Shown: positions 34,884-43,921, numbered from the stretch's first letter. The stretch: 64,000 nucleotides of DNA from Rheinheimera hassiensis (GCF_022436675.1 NZ_JAKUJZ010000007.1:1-64000); one strand, 5' to 3'. Program-made: numbers and translations. The notes: generated from the sequence alone by a model not told the origin.

Positions 34884-36698
34884 ATGCAACAGGCAACCCA
34901 GGACGAGAACAGCATCAAGATCGACACGCCGCTTGGCAAAGATGCTTTGATTTTAACCCGGTTTGTATACAGGGAAGCATTGTCACAGTTGTTTAACGTT
35001 GACGCTGAAGTGTATGGCAACGGCCGGGAAATTAAACCGGATGAGCTGATCGGTAAAGAAGTCACTATTACCTTAGAGTTAGGTGGCAATAAGCAACGCT
35101 ATTTTCATGCTGTGGTGGCAAATGTAGCGGCTTTAGGCGCCAGAGTAAGTAAAGACGCTGCCGATGCTGAGTATCGTGATTACAGTCTGCATTTGGTTGC
35201 CAGTGCCTGGTATATGAAACACCGGGTAAACAGCCGTATTTTCCGGGCTAAAAATGTGCTGAAAATTGTTGAGCAAATAGCCGGTGAGCATAGTGTAAAA
35301 GTGGATGTAGCGGCAAAGGTTCAGGGCAGCTACCCCGATTATGATTTTAAAGTGCAATATGAAGAGAGCGACTGGGATTTTATTCAGCGCCTACTGCAGC
35401 AAGAAGGTATCTTTTACTACTTTGACCATACGCAAAGCAGCCATAAGCTGATTTTAGCCGATAAGGCCACGGCTTATGAGCCCTGCGCTGAGGCTCAGGT
35501 TAAATTTCAAAGTGGCAGCTTATCAGAGCCGCATATTCATCAGTGGCAAAAAGCCCTGATAATGGCACCGGGTAAGTACGTGCAGCGTGGCTATGATCTG
35601 AAAAAGCCAACCTCATTACCTACCGGTGAGGCCAACAAAGGACAGTTGGTGTCAGGCCATGCCAATTATGAAGTGTTTAGTTACGAGGCCGAATCTGAGT
35701 TTCATCCGCGGGTTAAGAATATTGCCGATATCCGCCTTGAAGCTTTGCAGCGTGATATAGAGCGGCGCAAAGGCAGTAGTAACTGCCGTAGTTTCAGCAT
35801 TGGCAAAACTTTTACCTTATCTGAGCATGAAGACAAAGCCGAAGCTGGTAAACAGTATGTGCTGACCGACGTTATTCTTACCGCTGAAATTGCCAGCCAG
35901 ACGGGTGCCAGTAAGTCTGCCACACAGCAAATCAGCAATAGTTTTCATTGTGTGCCAAAAGAGGTTGCCTACCGGCCAAGGCTTACGGCAAACAAGCCGG
36001 TGATTACCGGTGTGCAAAGCGCTACCGTTACCTGTAAAGGTGGAGAAGAGATTTCTGTCGACGAGCTTGGCCGTATCACGGTGAAATTTCACTGGGATCG
36101 CAGCGATATCAAAGATAATGAAAGCTCATGCCCAATTCGTGTCAGCCAAAACTGGGCGGGTAAAAACTGGGGCGCTTTTTTCTTTCCGCGCCGCGATCAG
36201 GAAGTATTGGTTGAGTTTTTAAATGGTGATCCCGATCAGCCTATCGTGATTGGTGCTGTGTACAACTCAGATCATATGCCGCCTTATGCCTTGCCGGATG
36301 ATAAAACCCAAAGTGGTATTAAAACCCGCTCCAGTAAAGGGGGCGGTGCGGCAAACTTTAACGAACTGCGCTTTGAAGATAAGAAAGGCGAAGAGCTGTT
36401 ATATCTGCATGCAGAAAAAGATTTTGAACTGCAGGTAGAAAATAACCAAACCGATATGGTCGGTAATGATCGCCTTACCACGGTAAAAGGCAATGATACT
36501 GAAACAGTCAACAAAGATCGTAAAAACACTGTTGATGGTAGCGATAGCCTTAAAGTGGGTAAAAAGCTGCTGATTGATGCCGGTGATGCCATCACCATTA
36601 AAACCGGTGCGGCGTCGATATCAATGAAAAGCGACGGCTCTATTGATATTAAGGGCGTTAATATCACCATTAAAGGCAGTAAAGTCAGTATTAACTAA
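34884..36698 (+). CDS. vgrG: T6SS spike protein VgrG (TssI)
   Basis: A 604-aa protein with gp27-like N-terminal part (ILTRFVYREALSQLFNVDAEVYG, YPDYDFKVQYEESDWDFIQRLLQQEGIFYYFDH), the gp5-like OB fold (GRITVKFHWDR, CPIRVSQNWAGKNWGAFFFPRRDQEVLVEFLNGDPDQPIVIGAVYN) and the C-terminal beta-helix repeats (~490-600). There is no C-terminal effector extension, so it carries cargo through the PAAR protein and the adaptors encoded next. Confidence 0.95.
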   Translation: MQQATQDENSIKIDTPLGKDALILTRFVYREALSQLFNVDAEVYGNGREIKPDELIGKEVTITLELGGNKQRYFHAVVANVAALGARVSKDAADAEYRDYSLHLVASAWYMKHRVNSRIFRAKNVLKIVEQIAGEHSVKVDVAAKVQGSYPDYDFKVQYEESDWDFIQRLLQQEGIFYYFDHTQSSHKLILADKATAYEPCAEAQVKFQSGSLSEPHIHQWQKALIMAPGKYVQRGYDLKKPTSLPTGEANKGQLVSGHANYEVFSYEAESEFHPRVKNIADIRLEALQRDIERRKGSSNCRSFSIGKTFTLSEHEDKAEAGKQYVLTDVILTAEIASQTGASKSATQQISNSFHCVPKEVAYRPRLTANKPVITGVQSATVTCKGGEEISVDELGRITVKFHWDRSDIKDNESSCPIRVSQNWAGKNWGAFFFPRRDQEVLVEFLNGDPDQPIVIGAVYNSDHMPPYALPDDKTQSGIKTRSSKGGGAANFNELRFEDKKGEELLYLHAEKDFELQVENNQTDMVGNDRLTTVKGNDTETVNKDRKNTVDGSDSLKVGKKLLIDAGDAITIKTGAASISMKSDGSIDIKGVNITIKGSKVSIN

Positions 36699-36739
36699 GC
36701 GGTATTATCGCTCTACTTCGCCAGACAGGATAAAACAAA

Positions 36740-37033
36740 ATGGCCAAACCCGCAGCGGTAATAGGTTGTATGCATGTTTGCCCTAAGGTAGATCCGGGGC
36801 CTAAACCGCATATTGGCGGGCCGGTAATACAAGGCTCGCCGAATGTGTCTATCTGTGGCATTCCTGCCGCACGTAAAGGCGATAAGTTAGTGTGTATAGG
36901 CCCGCCAGATACCATTAGTGGTGGGTCGTCGACAGTTTTTATTAATGGCAAAAATGCCGCCAGACTGGGCGATGACACCGAGCACGGCGGCAAAATTGTC
37001 GTGGGTGTGCCTACCGTATTTATTGGCGGCTAG
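36740..37033 (+). CDS. PAAR-domain spike tip protein
   Basis: A 97-aa stand-alone PAAR protein: MAKPAAVIGCMHVCP start, PHIGGPVIQGSPNVSICGIPAARKGDKLVCIGPPDTI, GKNAARLGDDTEHGGKIVVG. The Cys and His residues (C10, H12, C14 region, and H near residue 82) are candidates for the zinc site that forms the tip of the cone. It sharpens the VgrG spike and links it to the effector. 41 bp after vgrG. Confidence 0.94.
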   Translation: MAKPAAVIGCMHVCPKVDPGPKPHIGGPVIQGSPNVSICGIPAARKGDKLVCIGPPDTISGGSSTVFINGKNAARLGDDTEHGGKIVVGVPTVFIGG

Positions 37034-37038
37034 TGATT

Positions 37039-38094
37039 ATGCTACCGGCAGAAAACCTGCTAGAGCAGGCACATTTACTGATTAATCAGCGTTTGCAACT
37101 GGTGCAAAGCCGCTACACCGGCGTAGCGCAGTTGCGCGCACATGATTATCAGCTGCTTGATTGCCTGAAACTGCTTTCAGCTATCAGTACTACTGCCGGT
37201 AAACCGCTTACCGGATGGTTGCAGTGGTTACAGGCTCCGGTATCGGCTATTGCCCTTAATACTAACGATACCGCTTGTTTTATGCAGCCACAGCAAGCTT
37301 TGCTACTGCTAAGCCAGATAAAATGGCATCAGCACTTTGCAACACCCGGCGGTAGAGCGCTATTACAGCAGCAAGCTTTGTCTGGCAGCGACATTGGCTG
37401 GCAACTGGCATCTTATGCCGGGTTAACATTAAATCCATTTAGGGCAGATGCGGCGCTGACCTGTGCTGCGCTCTGGTATCTGGCGTGTAGCGCGCAAAAC
37501 AACTTATTAGCGGAGCTGGTTACAATGCGTAATGCTCTGGCTGCAGATGATCCTTTAGTTGTGCATTGTACGCTGGCTGAGTATGCGTTAGGCCAGCGCA
37601 CACAGGAAGATATTCTGGTAAGCCAGTTGAGTGTGCAGCAAGAATTAACTGCGCCAGCCTTAATGTTATTAGTAGCCGGTGCATCTGATGCTATGCAGGC
37701 CAAAATTATTAATCAGCTGGCCGGTAATCAAGCCACACTTAAACAGGCTATTGCTGCTATGGGTTATAGCGGCCAGCTAAAATTTGTGCCGCTATTGGCC
37801 GAGTTGGCACAACAGGATGAGTTAAGCAACATTGCAACAGATGCCATGGCGATGCTGCTGGGTGTGATAGAAAGCGATAGCTTGTTATCGGATCGAGCGG
37901 CTCTGGCTCAGTTTCAGTTGCAACCGCACAGTGCCCGTCAGCTTGCCGGTGCCAGTATCAATGATTTACAGCTTAGTGCGGTCTGGCGCACTGGTAATGT
38001 GCAGCAACGCCAGTTAGCAGCCTGCTATCGCAGCCTGGCCACCCCTGCGACGAAACTACCTGCCACTGATATGTTACTGGGGGCGGGTTTATAA
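37039..38094 (+). CDS. T6SS effector-module protein, alpha-helical, HEAT-like
   Basis: A 351-aa soluble protein, nearly all alpha-helical and rich in Leu, Ala and Gln. The helices repeat as pairs around residues 120-280 (for example ALTCAALWYLACSAQ, PALMLLVAGASDA, KFVPLLAELAQQDELSNIA), as in HEAT-like proteins such as those annotated TIGR02270 in T6SS loci. I cannot confirm the family. No catalytic motif or signal peptide. It starts five bases after the PAAR stop and overlaps the next gene by one base (TAATG), so it should work with PAAR and the downstream proteins, perhaps as effector-loading adaptor. Confidence 0.7.
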   Translation: MLPAENLLEQAHLLINQRLQLVQSRYTGVAQLRAHDYQLLDCLKLLSAISTTAGKPLTGWLQWLQAPVSAIALNTNDTACFMQPQQALLLLSQIKWHQHFATPGGRALLQQQALSGSDIGWQLASYAGLTLNPFRADAALTCAALWYLACSAQNNLLAELVTMRNALAADDPLVVHCTLAEYALGQRTQEDILVSQLSVQQELTAPALMLLVAGASDAMQAKIINQLAGNQATLKQAIAAMGYSGQLKFVPLLAELAQQDELSNIATDAMAMLLGVIESDSLLSDRAALAQFQLQPHSARQLAGASINDLQLSAVWRTGNVQQRQLAACYRSLATPATKLPATDMLLGAGL

Positions 38095-39053
38095 TGGCAG
38101 CTACAGCTTTTTGTATAAAACAGCACGCCATGGTGCTGGGCTATGCCAGCGATACGGTGGCGGCGGCCGCATTGCAGGTGCTGCAGCCTGAACCGGTTTA
38201 TCTGAACTGGCGTGGTGAAACATTAGCTGCAGCCTTTGTGTTTGCGCCTGTGCCAGAGCAGCCGTTTGGCGAGCGCTTACTGGATTTACTGGCAAGCTTA
38301 CAGCAACAGCTTGATGGTGCGTTAAATAATCAAACCGTGTACCTGATTTTGCCTGAATATACCGAGCCCGATAGCAACGCGCTTAATAGTTTGCTACAGC
38401 AACTGATGCGCCGTTTTCCGGAGTTTATACAATCGCAGTCTTGCCGGGTGTTTCCGCATGGCAGTGCCGGGGTATTAATGGCACTTAATGCCGCACAGCA
38501 ACATATTTCAACACAAGGCAACGAGCCGGTATGGCTGGTGGCAGTAGATTCGATGGCTCAGGCATCGGTGCTTGATGCCTACGCCACCGGCGAGCGAAGC
38601 GGGGTGCCATCAGAAGGGGCAATTGCGCTGTGTTTAACCGGTTGCCACCGCGGAGTAACGTTGCAATTTAGCGCCTCAGATGCTCAGCCGGCTACCACTG
38701 TGCAAAGCGCGGTGGCAGCGCTGTTTTTGCAACTGACGGCAAACCTGAAAACGCCGCTTAAGCAGTTGTATTTTCCTGATAGTGGCGACGCGCAAGTAAC
38801 CGAGCAATGGCTGGCGCAGTATCAGCATTTGCATGGTGTGGTAGATAGCGAAACCAGCCTGATATTTCCCTCTTATGCTACCGGTGAGTTGGGCGCCTGC
38901 GGTGGTTTATACAGGTTATGGCATGTGTTGCATGCGTATGAACAGGGCCGTATTAGCGGCCAGACAGTGCAATGTGAATTGTCGGCACGATTATTTCGTG
39001 CTGTTGCGGTATTTAGCCCATCACAAGCACTATTGGATAACAAGGATGTGTAA
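38094..39053 (+). CDS. T6SS effector-module protein with degenerate ketosynthase (thiolase) fold
   Basis: A 319-aa soluble protein whose residue order follows beta-ketoacyl synthases: GSAGVLMALNAAQQHI (123-138) at the place of the nucleophile elbow, VWLVAVDSM (146-154), PSEGAIALCL (172-181), and YATGELGACGGLYRLWHVL (261-279) matching the TGHxLGAAGG helix. The catalytic Cys (here HGSAG), the first His (LYFPDSGDAQVTEQ in place of AHGTST) and the second (TGELG in place of TGHxLG) all appear lost. So it is probably not an enzyme but a binding or chaperone protein for the following Rhs effector. The fold call is by eye. Confidence 0.65.
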   Translation: MAATAFCIKQHAMVLGYASDTVAAAALQVLQPEPVYLNWRGETLAAAFVFAPVPEQPFGERLLDLLASLQQQLDGALNNQTVYLILPEYTEPDSNALNSLLQQLMRRFPEFIQSQSCRVFPHGSAGVLMALNAAQQHISTQGNEPVWLVAVDSMAQASVLDAYATGERSGVPSEGAIALCLTGCHRGVTLQFSASDAQPATTVQSAVAALFLQLTANLKTPLKQLYFPDSGDAQVTEQWLAQYQHLHGVVDSETSLIFPSYATGELGACGGLYRLWHVLHAYEQGRISGQTVQCELSARLFRAVAVFSPSQALLDNKDV

Positions 39054-39058
39054 CTAAC

Positions 39059-42000
39059 ATGGCTATACAATCAACTGAGTTAAAAAGCCGCTACGGTACA
39101 ATGTGGTTGTTTAGTACCGGTAAAACGTCAGCAAAGGGCGCATTACAGAGTTTTGCTTCCGTTGCAGACGCTGCCGCCTTTTTACAAAAGGATTTTCCTG
39201 ATTCTGCCACTTCCGGTGGCGCTATTACGCAGGTCTATCAGTGGATTACCGGCGCGAGTGCTAACCTGCGGGTGCGCAGCAGCAAAGATAGTGTGTACCA
39301 GACACTGGCCGAAGCAATACAAGGCGGTAAGTTGTTTGTTTTTGCGTTGCCAGAGACTAAGCCTGATATTGCCTCAGCGTCTGCAGCACCAGCGCCACGC
39401 AAAGAAGCTAAAGCCGCTAACCCGGGCGGTGCAAGCAACAAAGCTGCTGACAATGATGCGCAAAATGCAGTAAATAGCCAAAGTGGCACCAATGCCAATG
39501 GCACAAGCTCGCCCAATATTGATAACTGTGTACTTGAAGGCGATCCGGTATCAATGTGCACCGGTGAGGAAATTCTTGAGCTGCAGGACTTTGAGTTGCC
39601 AGGCCCATTGCCACTGGTGTTTAAACGTACTTACCGCTCCAGCCAGAGTAATGAAAATATCGGTTTAGGTTTTGGCTGGCGCAGTAACTTTCATCTTCAG
39701 ATAGTCAGTACTGAAAATGCACAGGGCGAGGTGCACCTGGTACTGCATGATGATGAAGGGCGCCGTTTACCTTTTACTCCTGTTGCTGCCGGGCAAACCA
39801 GTTATCAGCTAAGTGAAGGGTTATCGCTGCGCCATGAAGAAAACGGCAGCCAGGTTTTGCTTCGGCCGGATAATACCCATTGGGTATTTTTACCGGTAAA
39901 AGTTAACACCGGGCAGGCTGCACGCTGGGCACTGCATCAGGTATTTGACAGCCTGGGCAATTATTTGCAGCTCTATTATGACCGTGTTAACCGTTTAAGC
40001 CGGATTGATTACACCCGTAAGCGCGGTATTGAGCTGTATTACAATACTGCCGGCCAGTTAAGCCATATTGAAGCGGTAGAGCAAACAAGCGAAGGGCTTA
40101 AACCCCTTGGTGTTGTGCTGGCCCGTTATCATTATGACGAGCAGCGTGATTTAATCAGCGCAACGGAGCAGGCCGGGCAAACCGAACATTACGCCTACAA
40201 AGGCCATTTACTGGCCGTGCGCCAGCGCGCCAGTGGCTTTAAGCATTATTTCAGCTGGCAGGGTGAAGGCCCGTCAGCACGCTGCAGCCGCAACTGGGGC
40301 GATGATGGCTATTACGATTACCGCTTTGAGTACGATGACAGCCAGCGGCTGACTACCAGTACCGACAGCCGCGGCCAGCGCTGGCAGTATTTTCATAACG
40401 ACCGTAACCAGCTGATTAAAAAAGTGGCCCCGGATGGCGCCACCTGGTTATACAGTTGGAACAGCCTGGGCAAAAAAAGCGCAGAAACTGCGCCCGATGG
40501 CGGTGTTACCCGCTACTACTTTAATGAGCAGGGGCAACTGATCACCGTTGAACAGCCCGACAGTGCTATCAGCCACTTTCAATATAACGAGTTAGGCCAG
40601 CGCTGTGGTTACACGGATGCCGAAGGGCGCAACTGGCAGCGTGATTACACCGCAGGTGGTTTACTAAAAGCAGAAACCGGCCCGGATGGCAGTATCAGCC
40701 GTTATCAATACAATCAGGATGGTCAGCTGGTGCAGCTACAACATGCTGATGGCCGCCTTGAGCAGTATTTATGGAACGACGAAGGCCAGTTGCTGGCACG
40801 TAAACAGGGTGATGCACTAAGCCGCTTCAGCTACGACAAGCTTGGCCGGTTAAATGGCATGGTAGATGCGGCTGCCCTGGTTAGCGAGTATCAGCGTAAT
40901 GACGCAGGTAAAATAATCAGTGTGCGCCAATACCCGGAGCAGCAGCCTGAACTTGCTATTGCCGAGCAGTTCAGCTACGACCCCGCCGGGCGTTTAACCA
41001 GCAAATGTAATGCAGCTACAGAGCAAACACAGTGGCTGTACGAGGGCTTAAGCCAGCCTGCGCAGCAAGTATTGCCCGATGGCAGTACCTTGCAGTATGA
41101 ATACGATAAAGAACGTAACCTGACGGCAATAATGCGCAGCGATGGCGCACGTTATCAGTTGGATTATGACGGCCAGGAGCGGCCGGTAAAACTGCAGGGC
41201 TTTGATGGCCGGGTACAGCAATATCAGTACGACATTTGTGGCAAGGTTAGTGCTTTACAAGACGGCAGCAAACGCCAGCTTAGAGTAAAGCGCGACAGCC
41301 GCGGCCGTATTATCGAGCAAACTGCGTTGTATGGTCAGCAGTTGAGCAGTAACCACTTCCACTATGACAAACTGGGCCGGCCACTGCGTGCCAGTAACGC
41401 CCAGCGCAAACTGCGTTTTGCCTATCATGCCAACGGCCAGTTAAATGAACACTGGCAAGATGATTGGCGCACAGCACACCAGTATGACAACGCCGGCCTG
41501 CGCCAAAGCACATTATTACCCGATGGTACGGTGCTAGATTACCGCTATAACGAGCAGGGACAGTTAGCGCAACTGGCGCTAAACCAGCAGCCGTTGCTAT
41601 GGCGCAGTTTCGATACGGCCGGGCGGGAAATAGCACGCGAATACAGCAGCGGTTTGCAGCTTAAGCAGCAATTTGATGCGTTTAACCGTTTAACTTCCCA
41701 GCAATGGCACAGTGCAAATAACGGTGCAAATACTAGCGAAGCCCCGCAGCGCCAGTATAGCTACAGTGCCTTACATCAGCTGGTAAAAGTAACGGATAAC
41801 CAGCAAGGTGATACCGAATATCAGTATAACAACCTGGACCAACTGGTAAGCAAAAGCCACAGTAGCGACAACAACCAAAGTGAGCAACACCAATGGGACA
41901 GTTTCGGCAACCCAACAGGTGACGGCGTAGAGGTTAAACAAGACCGTTTATTACGTTATCACGATAAACAATATCAGTACGATGACAGCGGTAATCAGCT

Positions 42001-42988
42001 AACGGCTACCGGGCCGGGCAACCGCCAGCAGCGCGAATTTAATGGCTTTAACCAGTTAACGGCACTTAGTAGCACTAACTCGGTAACACGTTACGAATAT
42101 GACGCCTTTGGCCGGCGCAGTGCCAAGATAACTGCCGCCGGCCGTACCGATTATCTATGGGAAGGTAATACCCTTATCGGTGAATACTGTCAGGGCGAAT
42201 TCAGCTGGTATATCTATGAGCCAAACAGCAATAAACCCCTGGCATTGGTTAAACAGGGCCGGGTGTATTTTTATCAGTTGGACCAACTTGGCACACCGCT
42301 TAGCTTAACCGACAGCCAAAACAATATCGTCTGGCAAGCGCATTACAGTGTGTTTGGTAAAGCCACGGTAACAGTCAACAACATCGACAACCCAATCCGC
42401 TTTCAGGGCCAGTATTTTGATAGCGAAAGCGGGTTACACTACAACCACTTTAGATACTATGACCCCCAAACTGGCCGCTTTATCAGCCAGGACCCAATAG
42501 GGCTGCTGGGTGGTATAAACCACTACCAGTACGCACCGAATCATATCAACTGGATAGACCCGCTGGGGTTGTGTCCAAAAGAAAGCGAACACAAATATGT
42601 ACTTATTGGCGAAGGGCAAGCTGCAGTAGAATTGTATGCTCAACTTATGAGAGATAAATATCCGAGCATGGAGTTTCGAACGATAGGTAAAGATTGGAAA
42701 TCAATTGTGAAAAAGTCGGGAGCTAATCGGGAGCAACTGGGATCTGCAGAATGGGAACGAAAAGCAGTTGTTGGAAATGTAGAGTGGATAAAGGATATGC
42801 ACAAAGAGAACTATACATTCATTGACTTGGGAGAGGATTCATCGTCGAATAGGAGCTCATTCTATCTTGCCGAGAAAGAAACATTAAAAGCAATTGATGC
42901 TAAAGTACTTAAAGCTAATAAGAAAAATATAGATATTGCTAGAGACAATGCTAAACCAAGTGGACGGCCACCATCAAAAATATTATAG
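39059..42988 (+). CDS. Rhs-family T6SS effector with C-terminal toxin domain
   Basis: A 1309-aa polymorphic toxin. Residues 1-115 are an N-terminal region without PAAR motif or membrane helices, then a Ser/Ala/Asn-rich linker and a DUF6531-like segment (CVLEGDPVSMCTGEEILE to FKRTYRSS). About 20 YD repeats (GRLxxYxYD pattern) form the Rhs shell. The core ends with YYDPQTGRFISQDPIGLLGG and DPLGLC (1167-1172). The variable C-terminal domain (1173-1309) is lysine-rich and AT-rich in DNA; I do not recognise it. It contains GEGQAAVELYAQ, TIGKDWKSI, FIDLGED and FYLAEKETLKA. It is probably delivered on the PAAR/VgrG spike and neutralised by the next gene. Confidence 0.92.
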   Translation: MAIQSTELKSRYGTMWLFSTGKTSAKGALQSFASVADAAAFLQKDFPDSATSGGAITQVYQWITGASANLRVRSSKDSVYQTLAEAIQGGKLFVFALPETKPDIASASAAPAPRKEAKAANPGGASNKAADNDAQNAVNSQSGTNANGTSSPNIDNCVLEGDPVSMCTGEEILELQDFELPGPLPLVFKRTYRSSQSNENIGLGFGWRSNFHLQIVSTENAQGEVHLVLHDDEGRRLPFTPVAAGQTSYQLSEGLSLRHEENGSQVLLRPDNTHWVFLPVKVNTGQAARWALHQVFDSLGNYLQLYYDRVNRLSRIDYTRKRGIELYYNTAGQLSHIEAVEQTSEGLKPLGVVLARYHYDEQRDLISATEQAGQTEHYAYKGHLLAVRQRASGFKHYFSWQGEGPSARCSRNWGDDGYYDYRFEYDDSQRLTTSTDSRGQRWQYFHNDRNQLIKKVAPDGATWLYSWNSLGKKSAETAPDGGVTRYYFNEQGQLITVEQPDSAISHFQYNELGQRCGYTDAEGRNWQRDYTAGGLLKAETGPDGSISRYQYNQDGQLVQLQHADGRLEQYLWNDEGQLLARKQGDALSRFSYDKLGRLNGMVDAAALVSEYQRNDAGKIISVRQYPEQQPELAIAEQFSYDPAGRLTSKCNAATEQTQWLYEGLSQPAQQVLPDGSTLQYEYDKERNLTAIMRSDGARYQLDYDGQERPVKLQGFDGRVQQYQYDICGKVSALQDGSKRQLRVKRDSRGRIIEQTALYGQQLSSNHFHYDKLGRPLRASNAQRKLRFAYHANGQLNEHWQDDWRTAHQYDNAGLRQSTLLPDGTVLDYRYNEQGQLAQLALNQQPLLWRSFDTAGREIAREYSSGLQLKQQFDAFNRLTSQQWHSANNGANTSEAPQRQYSYSALHQLVKVTDNQQGDTEYQYNNLDQLVSKSHSSDNNQSEQHQWDSFGNPTGDGVEVKQDRLLRYHDKQYQYDDSGNQLTATGPGNRQQREFNGFNQLTALSSTNSVTRYEYDAFGRRSAKITAAGRTDYLWEGNTLIGEYCQGEFSWYIYEPNSNKPLALVKQGRVYFYQLDQLGTPLSLTDSQNNIVWQAHYSVFGKATVTVNNIDNPIRFQGQYFDSESGLHYNHFRYYDPQTGRFISQDPIGLLGGINHYQYAPNHINWIDPLGLCPKESEHKYVLIGEGQAAVELYAQLMRDKYPSMEFRTIGKDWKSIVKKSGANREQLGSAEWERKAVVGNVEWIKDMHKENYTFIDLGEDSSSNRSSFYLAEKETLKAIDAKVLKANKKNIDIARDNAKPSGRPPSKIL

Positions 42989-42997
42989 GTAATATAC

Positions 42998-43393
42998 ATG
43001 GATTATAATTGCGTGCTTTTGCCAGTTTCAAACCTTGACGAAGCTGACTTTTTTTACAGTAAAATTATTGGTTTTGACATCCAAGACGACTGCTATATAG
43101 TACCTTCAGAATCACTTGATATGAGGCTGCTGGCTCAACGGGTAGACGAAGCAGAGTTAAGCAATGATGGCCATTTCCCTTTATTCAGGTTTTATTTTAA
43201 GGATGATTTGGTTTTTTACTGTGACAGCATTGTGAGTAAAGGTGCTAATGTAATCCTTTTTGCGGAGTATCCCGGCGGATATTTTATGCGGGTAAGGGAC
43301 CCTTTTGGAAATGTGTTCGAAGTGACAAGTGATAACTTCCAACACTCCGGAGATATCAATCCGCAAAAATGGGACTTTTACAAACGATTTTAG
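42998..43393 (+). CDS. VOC-fold protein, putative immunity protein of the Rhs toxin
   Basis: A 131-aa protein starting nine bases after the Rhs stop. It has the vicinal-oxygen-chelate (glyoxalase/bleomycin-resistance) pattern: LPVSNLDEADFFYSKIIGFDI at the start and GGYFMRVRDPFGNVFEVTSD at the end, the latter being the family's best signature. Metal-ligand His/Glu residues are not in obvious places (a Glu occurs in NVFEV), so it may be catalytically inactive. Its position and AT-rich composition match the toxin tip, which suggests it blocks the Rhs toxin. A resistance enzyme of the VOC family is the alternative. Confidence 0.75.
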   Translation: MDYNCVLLPVSNLDEADFFYSKIIGFDIQDDCYIVPSESLDMRLLAQRVDEAELSNDGHFPLFRFYFKDDLVFYCDSIVSKGANVILFAEYPGGYFMRVRDPFGNVFEVTSDNFQHSGDINPQKWDFYKRF

Positions 43394-43423
43394 TGTTGTT
43401 GATTATTTAATCTTCAAATCCCC

Positions 43424-43545
43424 AGCGGCCCGTTCGGCATGCTGAATGCTGGCACCATATCGGTTGCCATATTTCATGATATGGTGGTGTAGTCCAGTAA
43501 GTCCAATGTTAATATGGTGTACAGGCCCTGCCGGCGGCAAGCGCT
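43424..43545 (-). pseudogene. decayed duplicate of the 3' end of the MAPEG gene
   Basis: The stretch resembles the 3' end of the reverse-strand MAPEG gene (43931-44008 region and beyond): CCCGTTCGGCATGCTGAATGC against CCCGTCCGGCGATGCTAAACGC, CATATCGGTTGCC against CATACCGATAGCC, TGGTGTAGTCCAG against TGGCGTAGTCCAG. Translated on the minus strand it still gives LDYTT and AFSM where the gene has LDYAT and AFSI, but with frame breaks and stops. No start region is present. Confidence 0.6.
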
Positions 43546-43581
43546 ATAATGATTGCTGCTTCATAAATGGATAATTGGTAG

Positions 43582-43623
43582 CCTGGTGATGAAATCCCCT
43601 ATGATTGGGATGATTTTGAGTAA
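43582..43623 (+). pseudogene. possible remnant of a displaced toxin C-terminus
   Basis: In the frame ending with the TAA at 43621-43623 the sequence reads PGDEIPYDWDDFE before the stop, and an in-frame stop lies just upstream (43579-43581). The stop overlaps the next ATG (TAATG), the usual join of a toxin tail and its immunity gene. Thirteen residues are too few for proof. Confidence 0.3.
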
Positions 43624-43904
43624 TGAATAATATAACAAAAACAGATGCAAGCGCTCTGTCGCTAATACTTTACCCTTATCAATTTGAAAAAATCAGTGCA
43701 GATTTTATTTGGACTGATAAACATTTATATAAGCTTTCTAAGCTATATGACTTGAAGAAATTACAATTAATAGGAGTTCACATAGATCATTATCTTTTGA
43801 ATAAAGATGTAGATCTTTCGCAGGTTTTACCATCTATGAAAGCAACTGTTTTACAAAAAGAAATTTTACTAACTTATATTCGAGATGGAATTAAAACTCT
43901 TTAA
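43623..43904 (+). CDS. putative orphan immunity protein, unknown family
   Basis: A 93-aa soluble protein in very AT-rich DNA, starting at ATG 43623 inside a TAATG overlap with the short frame before it. Sequence LSLILYPYQFEKISADFIW and KLQLIGVHIDHYLL suggests a small alpha/beta fold, no motif recognised. It stands behind the Rhs toxin/immunity pair, separated by a decayed MAPEG fragment, which fits the immunity gene of a toxin tip that has been replaced. It ends 17 bp before the convergent MAPEG gene. Confidence 0.6.
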   Translation: MNNITKTDASALSLILYPYQFEKISADFIWTDKHLYKLSKLYDLKKLQLIGVHIDHYLLNKDVDLSQVLPSMKATVLQKEILLTYIRDGIKTL

Positions 43905-43921
43905 ATGTAAGGTAGTGTTTA

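Noticed and set aside
39000-42600. Repetitive DNA in the Rhs gene as a repeat element
   Set aside because: The repetition reflects the YD-repeat coding pattern of the Rhs core, not a separate DNA repeat.
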